A stretch of DNA of 64,000 nucleotides. Origin: Hydrogenophaga aromaticivorans. GTDB taxonomy: Bacteria; Pseudomonadota; Gammaproteobacteria; Burkholderiales; Burkholderiaceae_C. How positions within the stretch are numbered: position 1 is the stretch's first letter; every line of letters begins with the position of its first letter. The stretch covers positions 368,549 through 432,548 of the forward strand of contig NZ_VYGV01000007.1 in the NCBI RefSeq assembly GCF_013387465.1, written 5' to 3'. Shown piece by piece: positions 33,898 through 41,823 of this stretch. Both the position numbers and the translations under genes were made by a program. The notes beneath the pieces were generated by a model. The model worked only from the letters and a program-made list of their open reading frames with translations, searched no databases and was not told the DNA's origin.

Positions 33898-34266
33898 ATG
33901 TCATACATCGATGGTTTCGTGATCGCGGTGCCCACCGCCAACAAGCAGAAGTTCATCGAACACGCGCGCCATTTCGACTCGTTGTTCATCGAGCTGGGCG
34001 CCATTCGGGTGATCGAGGGATGGGGCGATGATGTTCCCGATGGCAAGGTCACCGACTTCCGCCGCGCGGTCCAGGCCACGGCCGAGGAGACCGTGGCCTT
34101 TTCGTGGGTTGAATGGCCGGACAAGGCCACGCGCGACGCCGGCATGAAGAAGATGACGGAAGACCCGCGCATGGATCCATCCACGCCCGGCAATCCGCCC
34201 ATCCCCTTCGACGGCAAACGCATGATCTTCGGCGGCTTCGAACAGGTGGTCGAAGTGAAGGCTTGA
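33898..34266 (+). CDS. DUF1428 domain-containing protein
   Basis: A 122-residue YbaA-like protein with the family pattern: YIDGFVIAVPTANKQKF at the start, GAIRVIEGWGDDVPDGKVTDF, VAFSWVEWPDKATRDAGMKKM, and PFDGKRMIFGGFEQVVE at the end. It is a small dimeric alpha/beta barrel protein without known function. The ATG follows AGGAG by seven bases. It is convergent with the ferritin-like gene, 14 bases from its stop. Confidence 0.9.
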   Translation: MSYIDGFVIAVPTANKQKFIEHARHFDSLFIELGAIRVIEGWGDDVPDGKVTDFRRAVQATAEETVAFSWVEWPDKATRDAGMKKMTEDPRMDPSTPGNPPIPFDGKRMIFGGFEQVVEVKA

Positions 34267-34280
34267 GTGGCAGGGGGGCG

Positions 34281-35270
34281 TCAGTGCACCGTCGCGCCCA
34301 TCGCTTGCAGGGCTTCTGCACGCGCCGGCACCGCGTAGCTCAGTGGCGCCAGCGCGGCCTGGATGCGCGCCATCTGCGCCGCGCTGACCAGCCCGCCCAG
34401 CAGCTTCTGGAAGCGCGGCTCCAGGGTTCCGGAGACGATGTATTGCCAGCGGTAGGCCTTCAGCAGCGTGGCGTTCACTTGCGCGGCCCGTTCGCCGTCC
34501 GGGGCCATGCCGCAGACGGTCAGGAAGTACGCCGCATCGGCCTGGGCCTGCCCCTGCAGGATGCCGTCGACCCCGCTGACCAGCGCGATCAGGTCGTCCA
34601 CCGCCGCATCGCGCTGGGCGTCGGACGCCAGCCGGGCGTCTTCACGCGCCCATTCCAGCTCGTCGATGATGGCGTGCTGCGACTCTTCCTTCCAGTGGAA
34701 CAGGAACACGTCCTTGAACAGCGGTGACAGGTCCTTGGCGGCGTCGATGCTGGCGCGGTAGTGCGCCTGCGAGAACAGTTCGATGTGGCAGATCAGCGCC
34801 AGCACGGCCCAGCTGCTCTTGCCCAGCACGAACCCGGCCACGTCGTTGGGTGACACGTCGAAGCGGTAGCCGGCCGGCATGTCGGCGCCCGCCAGCCGTT
34901 CGATGCGGCGGAACAGCGCCTGGTGTTTCAGCTCCTCGTCGGTGAAGCGCACGATGGCCTCCAGCGCGGTCTGGTCGCCGAGCCAGTGTTCGCGGCTCAC
35001 CTCCAGCATCTTGGCGCTGATGAAGCGTTCGACCAGACCGAACATGTTGGCGTAGGTGCGGCCCTGCACCTGGCTCAGGAACCGGTGCTCGGCCGGGCTC
35101 AGGAAGGGCAGTTCGTCGGCCAGCGACAGACCGTCGGGCAGGAAGGTGTGGGCCAGGTCGAAGCTGCGGCCGCGGATCACGTCGCGGTCGATGTCCCAGC
35201 GGATGCGCTTGGAGACTTCGATGGTCTTGGCGTAGCGCGGGATGTCCAGGGGGGTGGATGGGGTTTGCAT
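34281..35270 (-). CDS. Ferritin-like diiron protein
   Basis: A 329-residue, all-helical protein with two Glu and two ExxH pairs typical of a four-helix diiron site: Glu in LVERFISAKM, EELKHQALF, Glu in CHIELFSQAHY and EESQHAIIDE. Such proteins include oxidases, N-oxygenases and DUF455-type enzymes. No signal or membrane segment. Start at MQTPSTPLDIPRY is chosen because it begins the similarity pattern; AGAGG stands eight bases upstream. It is divergent from the hydrolase-LuxR gene with a 160-base gap, which suggests joint control. The reaction is unknown. Confidence 0.8.
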   Translation of the reverse strand: MQTPSTPLDIPRYAKTIEVSKRIRWDIDRDVIRGRSFDLAHTFLPDGLSLADELPFLSPAEHRFLSQVQGRTYANMFGLVERFISAKMLEVSREHWLGDQTALEAIVRFTDEELKHQALFRRIERLAGADMPAGYRFDVSPNDVAGFVLGKSSWAVLALICHIELFSQAHYRASIDAAKDLSPLFKDVFLFHWKEESQHAIIDELEWAREDARLASDAQRDAAVDDLIALVSGVDGILQGQAQADAAYFLTVCGMAPDGERAAQVNATLLKAYRWQYIVSGTLEPRFQKLLGGLVSAAQMARIQAALAPLSYAVPARAEALQAMGATVH

Positions 35271-35430
35271 GGTGTTTCCTCTCGGGGTTGGATACGTCCT
35301 GTCGACGTGATCGAAGGATCCACCGGCGCGCGTGCTGGCGCATGGGGCGGATGTCCCACTCCCTCCATCGGGTGGAGGATGGCGCGCGCCTGGGTCTAGG
35401 ACGGGCGACCCATGCGCGAGACAATCGCGC

Positions 35431-36519
35431 ATGCCCGCTGTCCAGCGTCCGCCTCCGAACCTGCGCCAGAGCTTGCGCTTCTGCACCGCGGCCGACGGCA
35501 CGCGCATCGCGATCGCCTCGATCGGCTCCGGCCCGCCGCTGCTGCGGGCTGCGCACTGGCTGAGCCATGTCGAACACGACCTGCACAGCCCTGTCTGGCG
35601 GCCCTGGCTGGCCGAGCTCGCGCGCGATCACCACTACATCCGCTACGACCAGCGCGGCTGCGGCCTGTCCGACAGCGCGGTGGCCGACTTCTCGCTTGAC
35701 GCCTGGGTCGGCGATCTGGAGGCCGTGGTCGACAGCCTGGGTCTGCGCCGCTTTCCTTTGATCGGCATGTCGCAAGGCGGTGCGGTGGCCATCGCCTACG
35801 CCGTGCGACACCCCGACAAGGTGTCTCATCTGGTCCTGCCGGGTGCCTACGCGCGCGGCGCGCTGCAACGCGCTACCAGCGATGCCGAGCGGCTTGAAGC
35901 ACAGACCCTGGTCAACCTGATCCGCCTGGGTTGGGGGCGCGACAACGCCGCCTTCCGCCAGGTGTTCACCAACCAGTTCATCCCCGGCGGCACGCCGGCG
36001 CAGCACCAGTGGTGGAACGAGCTGGAGCGTCTGACGGCGAGCCCGGAGAACGCCGCGCGCACGCTCGAGGCCTTCCACCGCGTCGACGTGACCGACCTGG
36101 CGCGCCAGTTGCGCGTACCCACGCTGGTGCTGCACGCGCGCGGCGATGCGCGTGTGCCGTTCGACGAAGGGCTGCGGCTGGCGGCACTGATCCCGGGGGC
36201 ACGCTTCGTGCCGCTGGAGAGCGACAACCACGTGTTGCTGGACACCGAGCCGGCGTGGGCCACCTTCCTGGCCGAACTGCGCGGCTTTCTCGGCCATGCG
36301 CCGGCCGATGCCACCGACGGCGCCGGTGATGTGGCGCTGACACCGGCCGAGCGCGAGGTGTTGCGCCTGGTGGCCCAAGGCCTGGACAACCCGGCCATCG
36401 CGCAGCAGTTGAACAAGAGCGAGAAAACGGTGCGCAACCAGGTGTCGAGCATCTTCGACAAGCTGGGCGTGCGCACGCGGGCGGAGGCGATCGTCTACGT
36501 GCGCGATCGCGCGCCCTGA
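35431..36519 (+). CDS. Alpha/beta hydrolase fused to a LuxR-type DNA-binding domain
   Basis: A 362-residue fusion. Residues about 20-285 are an alpha/beta hydrolase with nucleophile Ser in GMSQGGAV, a likely acid in HARGDARVP and His in SDNHVLL, so the triad looks complete. Residues about 295-360 are a LuxR/GerE helix-turn-helix (LTPAEREVLRLVAQG, then NKSEKTVRNQVSSIFDKLGV). The hydrolase part may act as a ligand sensor, or turn over a signal. It is divergent from the ferritin-like gene and may control it. Confidence 0.88.
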   Translation: MPAVQRPPPNLRQSLRFCTAADGTRIAIASIGSGPPLLRAAHWLSHVEHDLHSPVWRPWLAELARDHHYIRYDQRGCGLSDSAVADFSLDAWVGDLEAVVDSLGLRRFPLIGMSQGGAVAIAYAVRHPDKVSHLVLPGAYARGALQRATSDAERLEAQTLVNLIRLGWGRDNAAFRQVFTNQFIPGGTPAQHQWWNELERLTASPENAARTLEAFHRVDVTDLARQLRVPTLVLHARGDARVPFDEGLRLAALIPGARFVPLESDNHVLLDTEPAWATFLAELRGFLGHAPADATDGAGDVALTPAEREVLRLVAQGLDNPAIAQQLNKSEKTVRNQVSSIFDKLGVRTRAEAIVYVRDRAP

Positions 36520-36542
36520 GTTGCTGGAGGTACGCCAGCAAC
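36520..36542 (+). terminator. Hairpin after the hydrolase-LuxR gene
   Basis: GTTGCTGG and CCAGCAAC pair perfectly (8 bp, 7-base loop) directly after the stop codon. There is no T-run, so it may act as an RNA end-stabiliser or need a factor. Confidence 0.4.
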
Positions 36543-36577
36543 CCCTCCCGCCATACCGGAGGCGGCTGGAAGCGGGT

Positions 36578-36853
36578 TCAGCTCGCCTGCATGGGCTGGA
36601 ACCGGTCCGCGCGATCCACCAGGCTGCGCATCTGGTCTGCGGCGTGCATGGTGACGGTGTGGGGCGTGTAGCCCGGCCGGGGTGAGATGTAACTGGCCAT
36701 TTCCCGCACCAGCGCCTGTTGCTCGGGCGGTGCGTTCGCCAGCAGGGCGATGACCATGTTTTCCAGCGCGATCACGCGCACGCGCAGCTGCACCAGCTCG
36801 GCGTTGGTGAGGGCGGGGCTGTCGCCCGGTGTGGGGTGCAATGACTCGGACAT
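36578..36853 (-). CDS. Small hypothetical protein
   Basis: A 91-residue protein I do not recognise. A central helix (NAELVQLRVRVIALENMVIALLANAPPEQQALVREMASY region) has heptad spacing and could form a coiled coil; the last third has HTVTMHAADQMRSLVDRADRF. No signal peptide, cysteine pairs or membrane segment. The ATG is preceded by AGGAGCC at 11 bases. It stands alone between the hydrolase-LuxR gene and serA. Confidence 0.6.
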   Translation of the reverse strand: MSESLHPTPGDSPALTNAELVQLRVRVIALENMVIALLANAPPEQQALVREMASYISPRPGYTPHTVTMHAADQMRSLVDRADRFQPMQAS

Positions 36854-36988
36854 GAGGGGCTCCTGCTTGGGGAGGCGCGGTGCCGCGCCAGGATCATTGT
36901 CCGATGGTTCGCTTCGGTTGCAACCCGGGTCTGTGCGCTGGCGCTCGTTGGCATTCTGTTGTTGGCTGGCGGGCCGCTGCGCCGGCTT

Positions 36989-38260
36989 TCAGAACAGCAC
37001 GCGGCTGCGCAGCGTGCCGGGCACGCGCGCGAGTTCGGCCAGCGCCAGCTCGGAGTGCGCGGCGTCGATGTCCATCACCACGTAACCCACGTCTTCGCGC
37101 GTCTGCAGGTACTGCGCCGAGATGTTGATGCCGTGGTCGGAAAAAACGCGGTTGATGCCGGAGAGCACGCCGGGCACGTTGCGGTGGATGTGCAGCAGGC
37201 GGTGCTTGCCGGGGTGCGCGGGCAGGGCGACTTCGGGGAAGTTGACGGCCGAGGTGGAGGTGCCGTTGTCGCTGTACTTCACCAGTTTTTCCGCCACCTC
37301 GATGCCGATGTTTTCCTGCGCCTCCAGCGTGGAGCCGCCGATGTGCGGCGTGAGGATCACGTTGTCCAGGCCACGCAAGGGCGACTCGAACATGTCCTTG
37401 TTGCTGTGCGGTTCTTCGGGGAAGACGTCGATGGCGGCGCCGAGCAGGGCCTGGTTTTGCAGCGCGCTGGCCAGCGCGTCCACCTGCACCACGGTGCCGC
37501 GCGAGGCGTTGATGAGCACGGCGCTGGGCTTCATGCGCGCGAGTTGCGCCGCGCCGATCATCCATTGCGTGGCCGGTGTTTCGGGCACGTGCAGGCTCAC
37601 CACGTCGGCGGTGGCCATCAGCTCATCCAGGCTGGTGAGCGGTTTGGCGTTGCCCAGCGGCAGCTTGGTCGCCACGTCGAAAAACACGACGTTCATGCCC
37701 AAGGCCTCGGCCAGCACCGAGAGCTGCGTGCCGATGGCGCCGTAGCCCACGATGCCCAGGGTCTTGCCGCGGATCTCGAACGAGTTGCTGGCCGATTTCA
37801 ACCAGCCGCCGCGGTGCGCCACGGCGTTCTTCTCGGGGATGCCGCGCATCAGCAAGATGGCCTCGGCCAGCACGAGTTCGGCCACCGAGCGGGTGTTGGA
37901 AAACGGCGCGTTGAACACGGCGATGCCGCGCTCGCGCGCCGCGGCCAGGTCAACCTGGTTGGTGCCGATGCAGAAACAGCCCACAGCGGCGAGGCGCTGG
38001 GCGTGGCTCAGCACCTCGGCGGTGAGCTGGGTGCGCGAGCGGATGCCCACGAAATGCGCGTCGGCGATCTTGGCCAAGAGCTGATCGTCGGGCAGGGCGC
38101 CGGGCAGGCTCTCGATCTGGCTGTAGCCCGCCGCGCGCAGCACCACCTCGGCCGAAGGGTGGATGCCCTCCAGCAGCAGGAAGCGGATCTTGTGCTTGTC
38201 GATGGAGGTCTTGGGGCCGGTCTGGACGGCTTGGGTCGGGGTGGTGGTGGCGGCGTTCAT
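36989..38260 (-). CDS. serA: D-3-phosphoglycerate dehydrogenase
   Basis: A 423-residue enzyme that oxidises 3-phosphoglycerate to 3-phosphohydroxypyruvate, the first step of serine synthesis. It shows the 2-hydroxyacid dehydrogenase layout: NAD-binding GYGAIGTQLSVLAEALG near residue 170, active-site Arg in LINASRGT, Glu and His in the later part (LTPHIGGSTLEAQENI), and a C-terminal ACT domain (VPGVLSGINRVFSDHGINI) for serine feedback. Length and ACT domain match the E. coli type. It belongs to the same strand as the nitrate cluster but has its own gap. Confidence 0.96.
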   Translation of the reverse strand: MNAATTTPTQAVQTGPKTSIDKHKIRFLLLEGIHPSAEVVLRAAGYSQIESLPGALPDDQLLAKIADAHFVGIRSRTQLTAEVLSHAQRLAAVGCFCIGTNQVDLAAARERGIAVFNAPFSNTRSVAELVLAEAILLMRGIPEKNAVAHRGGWLKSASNSFEIRGKTLGIVGYGAIGTQLSVLAEALGMNVVFFDVATKLPLGNAKPLTSLDELMATADVVSLHVPETPATQWMIGAAQLARMKPSAVLINASRGTVVQVDALASALQNQALLGAAIDVFPEEPHSNKDMFESPLRGLDNVILTPHIGGSTLEAQENIGIEVAEKLVKYSDNGTSTSAVNFPEVALPAHPGKHRLLHIHRNVPGVLSGINRVFSDHGINISAQYLQTREDVGYVVMDIDAAHSELALAELARVPGTLRSRVLF

Positions 38261-38345
38261 AGTTGACTAATGTAGTCGGGTATGGCGCCCAAGGCCATTT
38301 TTGAGGCCTTCGTCCCCGCGCCGCGCGGGGGATTCACCGCGGGTT

Positions 38346-39464
38346 TCAGGCCGGGCCGGCGGGAGCCATGAACAGGGCGGCCACCAGGTCCGACTGCGTG
38401 ACCATGCCCACCAGACGGTCCTGCGCGTCGAGCACGGGCATGTGGTGCAGACCACCGTCGGAGAACCCGCGCACCAGGTCGGCGATGGCCTGTTCGGGGC
38501 GGGCGGTGCGCACCTTGCGGGTCATGATGTCTTCGACCCGGCGCGCGGTGTTCATGCGCGGCACGCGGCTGGGGGCCGGCGCGCTCTGGCCGATGAAAAA
38601 GTCGTGCAGCGACACGATGCCCACCAACTGGTTGCCGGCATCCACCACGGGCAGCGCCTTGATCTTGTGGTGTGCCAGGCGCGCCCAGGCTTCGTCCACC
38701 GAATCACCGGGGCCCACGCTCACCACGTCGCGCGACATGATGTCCTCGCACCGCACGCCGCCCCAGTGGCGGCGCTGCGCGTGCAGTTGCGCGCGCGTCA
38801 TGATTTCTTCAAGGTCGTGGCGGTCGATGTCGAGCAGCTCGCCGAACGAGGCCAGCGCGGCGTCCAGATCCTCCTTGTTGTAGCCCACGCGCTGGGTGGG
38901 CAGCGGGTCGCGCGTGTCGTGGGGACGGCTCTTGGTCACGCCGTGGTGCGGGTAGCTGCGCCCCATGGCGTTGTTGAACAGCAGGGCCAGCGCCAGCATG
39001 ACCGCCGAATCGGCGGCCACCGGCCAGAGCGCGAAACCGAAGCCCAGTTCGTGGATCGCCGGGCCGCCCAGCACGGCGGTGAGCGCCACCGCGCCGCCGG
39101 GTGGGTGCAGGCAGCGCAGCGCGAACATGGTCGCCACGGCGCCCGTGCCCGCCACCGCCGCGGCCAGGCCGGTGGCGCCCAGCCACTGGTGGCAGGCCAC
39201 GCCGATCAGCGCCGAGAGCACGTTGCCGCCCAGGATGGACCAGGGCTGCGCCAGCGGGCTCGCCGGCACCGCAAACAGCAACACGGCCGAGGCGCCCATG
39301 GGCGCAATGAACCAGACGCTGGACGTGCCCAGCGCGTGGCGGCTGAGCCAGTCGGTGCACAGCAGCCCGAGGCCCACGCCCACGCTGCTCAGCCAGAGTT
39401 CCCCGCGACCGATGGTCAGCGGGGCCGGGTAGAACGAACGCAGCCAGTTCAGCAGCGGATTCAA
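38346..39464 (-). CDS. HPP-family membrane protein with tandem CBS domains
   Basis: A 372-residue protein. Residues about 15-170 form four or five hydrophobic helices of the HPP family, with the name-giving motif in RCLHPPGGAVALTAVLGG. Residues about 240-370 are two CBS domains (EDIMSRDVVSV, VDEAWARLAHHKIKALPVVD, EDIMTRKVRTARP), which usually bind adenine nucleotides. Plant and cyanobacterial HPP proteins have been reported as nitrite transporters, which fits a place in the nitrate region. The gap to the ModA-like gene is 39 bases. Confidence 0.88.
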   Translation of the reverse strand: MNPLLNWLRSFYPAPLTIGRGELWLSSVGVGLGLLCTDWLSRHALGTSSVWFIAPMGASAVLLFAVPASPLAQPWSILGGNVLSALIGVACHQWLGATGLAAAVAGTGAVATMFALRCLHPPGGAVALTAVLGGPAIHELGFGFALWPVAADSAVMLALALLFNNAMGRSYPHHGVTKSRPHDTRDPLPTQRVGYNKEDLDAALASFGELLDIDRHDLEEIMTRAQLHAQRRHWGGVRCEDIMSRDVVSVGPGDSVDEAWARLAHHKIKALPVVDAGNQLVGIVSLHDFFIGQSAPAPSRVPRMNTARRVEDIMTRKVRTARPEQAIADLVRGFSDGGLHHMPVLDAQDRLVGMVTQSDLVAALFMAPAGPA

Positions 39465-39503
39465 GGGCGGGCTTTCAGCGACCGTGTGTCAACGCTGACC
39501 GGA

Positions 39504-40199
39504 TCAGCCTGCGGCCTCCATCCCGTTGCGTTGTTTGGTGGGTGCGGTCGCGGGCGACACGAGGAACGCCAGCAGCGCGCGCACCGCGTCGGGCTGCGTG
39601 GAGGCCGTGGCCAGGCCGGCCGAGAAGGTGGTGATGATCTGGATGTCGGCGGGCAGCGGGCCGAGCACGTCGATGCCTTCCAGGCTCATGAGTTCGCTCA
39701 GCTGCTGGAAGCCCAGCTCGACTTCACCTTTGGCCACCAGCGAGCCCACGGGCACGCCGGGCGGGGCGGTGACGATGCGGTCTTTGATCTGTTCGGCGAT
39801 GCCCCAGCGCTCGAAGAGCTTGGCCAGTTGCACGCCGCTCGGGCCGGTGGAGTAGCCCAGGGTGCGCGCGGCGAGCACGGCATGTTTCACGGCGGCTTCG
39901 CTGTCGATGTCGGGGTGCGGCGCGCCGCTGCGCACGGCCAGCGCCACGCCGGAGCGCACCACCTCCACGGTGCTGCCCGCCACGACCTTGCCGTCGGCGA
40001 CGAGCTGGTCCACCGCGTTGGACGCGAGGGCCACGATGTCGAACGCTTCACCGGCCTGCACACGTTTGGCGGCGTCCACACCGCCCACGGATTCGAGTTC
40101 GATGACCGTGTCCGGGTGCACCTGCCGGTAGAGGGCGATCAGGTCGGCCAGCACCTGCTTGGTGGCCATGGAAGAAATGATGCGGATGGGGGACGCCAT
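39504..40199 (-). CDS. ModA-like substrate-binding protein without signal peptide
   Basis: A 231-residue type II periplasmic-binding-protein fold, close to molybdate-binding ModA: IRIISSMATKQVLADLIALY, RVQAGEAFDIVALAS, and GYSTGPSGVQLAKLFE are typical. The N-terminus starts at once with strand 1 and no signal peptide; the upstream open frame has none either. So it should stay in the cytosol, where it could sense rather than import an anion. It stands between the narK-like and HPP genes, both linked to nitrate or nitrite transport. Confidence 0.82.
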   Translation of the reverse strand: MASPIRIISSMATKQVLADLIALYRQVHPDTVIELESVGGVDAAKRVQAGEAFDIVALASNAVDQLVADGKVVAGSTVEVVRSGVALAVRSGAPHPDIDSEAAVKHAVLAARTLGYSTGPSGVQLAKLFERWGIAEQIKDRIVTAPPGVPVGSLVAKGEVELGFQQLSELMSLEGIDVLGPLPADIQIITTFSAGLATASTQPDAVRALLAFLVSPATAPTKQRNGMEAAG

Positions 40200-40295
40200 G
40201 CGGGCAACTCCGGAGTGCAAGGGGTTGGAAGGCGCGCCGCCGTGCGGCGGCGCGAACCCGTGCAATTTAACCGCAAGCCAACGGAGCGGTATTCC

Positions 40296-41510
40296 TCAGG
40301 CCGTGCGCGCACGCCCTCCCTTTTCTGCCCAGGTGCGCGTCCAGCGCACCTGCATCGTGCGCATCACGCCCAGCATCAGCACCGAGAACACCGCCATGAT
40401 CACGAAGCCGGTGAGGAAGCTGTCGGTGTGCTGTTTGGACTGGCCCATCATGGCCGGCACGAGGCCGCCGCCCAGCGCGCCGATCTCGCCGATCATGGAG
40501 CCGGCCACGGCGGTGGAGGTGGGCCAGCGCAGCGGCACCAGCTGGAACAGCGCACCGTTGCCCGCGCCCAGCGCGGCGAAGCAGACGATCAGCAGCAGCG
40601 TGGTCAGCACGATGGAGTGCGACGACAGGCCCACACCCACCAGCGCGAACGACACCACGACCAGCACCACGGTCAGCGTGTTGACGCCGCCCCAGTGGTC
40701 GGAAATCCAGCCGCCGAAGATGCGCACCACCGCGCCCATCAGCGCGGCGAGCATGGTCAGCTGACCGGCCTGCACCTTGCTCACGCCGAACTGGTCGTAG
40801 TAGTAGGTGGGCAGGAAGGTGGTGATGCCGATGAAGCCGCCAAAGGTGACGACGTAGATCAGGCTGAAGACCCAGCCGTCTTTTTCCAGCAGGCAGGCCA
40901 GGTGGTCTTTGATCTTGGCGTGTTCGTCGCGGTCGGGCGGCTCCTTGGCCATGAAGGCCACCACCAGCATGGGCACGACCGAGGCGATGGCCGCAAAGCC
41001 GTACACCGTCTGCCAGCCGTAGGCCTGCGCCAGTGGCGGCGCCAGCAGCGCGGCGATGGCGGTGCCGGCGTTGCCCGCGCCCACCAGGCCCATGGCCAGG
41101 CCTTTGTACTTGGGCGGGTACCAGCCCGAGCCCAGCGACATGGCCACGCCGAAGCTGGCGCCGGCCACGCCCAGCAACAGCGCCATCTTGAGCATGTCGT
41201 CGTAGCTCTGCACGAAGAAGTAGCCGTACGCCATCGTGAAGCAGATCAGCGCCAGCTCGACCAGGGTCGCCGTCTTGCGGCCCACGTACTGCGCCAGCAG
41301 GCCGAGCGGGAACCGCATGATTGCGCCCGCCACGATGGGGATGGACAGCAGCAGGCCCTTCTGGGCCGGCGTGAGGTTGAACTCTTCGCTGATGAAGGGC
41401 GCCATGGCGCCGTTCATGACCCAGATCACGAACGAGAACGTGAGGTAGAAGAACGCTGCAAACAGCGTCGGTGTGTGCCCGCTTTTCAGGAACGTACGGA
41501 AACCCGCCAT
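40296..41510 (-). CDS. NarK/NasA-type nitrate/nitrite MFS transporter
   Basis: A 404-residue inner-membrane carrier with twelve predicted helices. The nitrate signature region GLVGAGNAGTAIAALLAPPLA and the paired motif later (LGAGNGALFQLVPL) identify the NNP subfamily of the major facilitator superfamily. A conserved Arg in RFPLGLLAQYVGRK lies in helix 2, near the expected anion site. In an assimilatory cluster it most likely imports nitrate. Its leader carries a sigma-54-like promoter and an ANTAR-type hairpin. Confidence 0.92.
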   Translation of the reverse strand: MAGFRTFLKSGHTPTLFAAFFYLTFSFVIWVMNGAMAPFISEEFNLTPAQKGLLLSIPIVAGAIMRFPLGLLAQYVGRKTATLVELALICFTMAYGYFFVQSYDDMLKMALLLGVAGASFGVAMSLGSGWYPPKYKGLAMGLVGAGNAGTAIAALLAPPLAQAYGWQTVYGFAAIASVVPMLVVAFMAKEPPDRDEHAKIKDHLACLLEKDGWVFSLIYVVTFGGFIGITTFLPTYYYDQFGVSKVQAGQLTMLAALMGAVVRIFGGWISDHWGGVNTLTVVLVVVSFALVGVGLSSHSIVLTTLLLIVCFAALGAGNGALFQLVPLRWPTSTAVAGSMIGEIGALGGGLVPAMMGQSKQHTDSFLTGFVIMAVFSVLMLGVMRTMQVRWTRTWAEKGGRARTA

Positions 41511-41572
41511 GGCGTGAACCTTTGAGAGAGAGGTGGGAGGGGATGGAAACCCAAGCCGCTGAGCGTCCGGGC

Positions 41573-41627
41573 CAGACGGCCGGGTGCGGTGTTTGGGGTG
41601 CGCCAGGCGGCCGGAGCCGGCCGTCTG
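41573..41627 (-). promoter_or_regulatory. Long inverted repeat in the narK-like leader
   Basis: CAGACGGCCGG pairs with CCGGCCGTCTG (11-bp arms, 33-base interior that itself holds the GGCCGG/CCGGCC palindrome). It lies between the leader hexaloop hairpin and the start codon. No T-run follows, so it is not an ordinary terminator; a role in leader folding is inference. Confidence 0.5.
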
Positions 41628-41638
41628 CTGCGACTGAA

Positions 41639-41656
41639 AAGGCCTTCGTTAGCCTT
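41639..41656 (-). promoter_or_regulatory. Hexaloop hairpin in the narK-like leader (candidate ANTAR target)
   Basis: The minus strand reads AAGGCT[AACGAA]GGCCTT: six pairs with a six-base loop with A1 and G4, as ANTAR proteins require. Its first base equals the start site predicted from the upstream sigma-54-like element. A matching second hairpin is not clear. Confidence 0.6.
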
Positions 41657-41665
41657 GTCCGTATC

Positions 41666-41682
41666 AAGCAGATTTCATGCCC
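41666..41682 (-). promoter_or_regulatory. Sigma-54-like promoter of the narK-like gene
   Basis: The minus strand reads GGGCAT-GAAAT-CTGCTT. The GG and GC are correctly spaced and the -12 part is identical to that of nrtA (CTGCTT); the -24 part differs from TGGCAC at two places. Predicted start near 41656. Confidence 0.6.
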
Positions 41683-41720
41683 GATTCAGGGGCGTTTCAA
41701 GGGGCGCGGATGGCCCGCTG

Positions 41721-41737
41721 TGCACCAAGCTTGTGTC
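41721..41737. promoter_or_regulatory. Candidate NtrC site upstream of the narK-like gene
   Basis: TGCACCA-agc-TTGTGTC resembles the NtrC consensus (TGCACYA-N3-TRGTGCA): the left half is perfect and the right half matches at four of seven positions. It is about 65-80 bases before the predicted start. Confidence 0.45.
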
Positions 41738-41758
41738 GCGATGAGCAGGTGGCGCAAA

Positions 41759-41793
41759 GAAAAGGGGCATGCCCGAAAGCATGCCCCTTTTTG
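41759..41793 (-). terminator. Intrinsic terminator after nrtC
   Basis: AAAGGGGCATGC and GCATGCCCCTTT form a 12-bp stem with a six-base loop, flanked by A and T runs on both sides. It ends the nrtABC transcript and separates it from the narK-like gene's own promoter. Confidence 0.85.
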
Positions 41794-41823
41794 GGTTGGT
41801 TGCGGCGCGAGCCGCCTGCCAGT

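Noticed and set aside
41573..41627. Inverted repeat before the narK-like gene as an intrinsic terminator
   Set aside because: The arms are strong but no T-run follows on either strand; kept only as a structural element.
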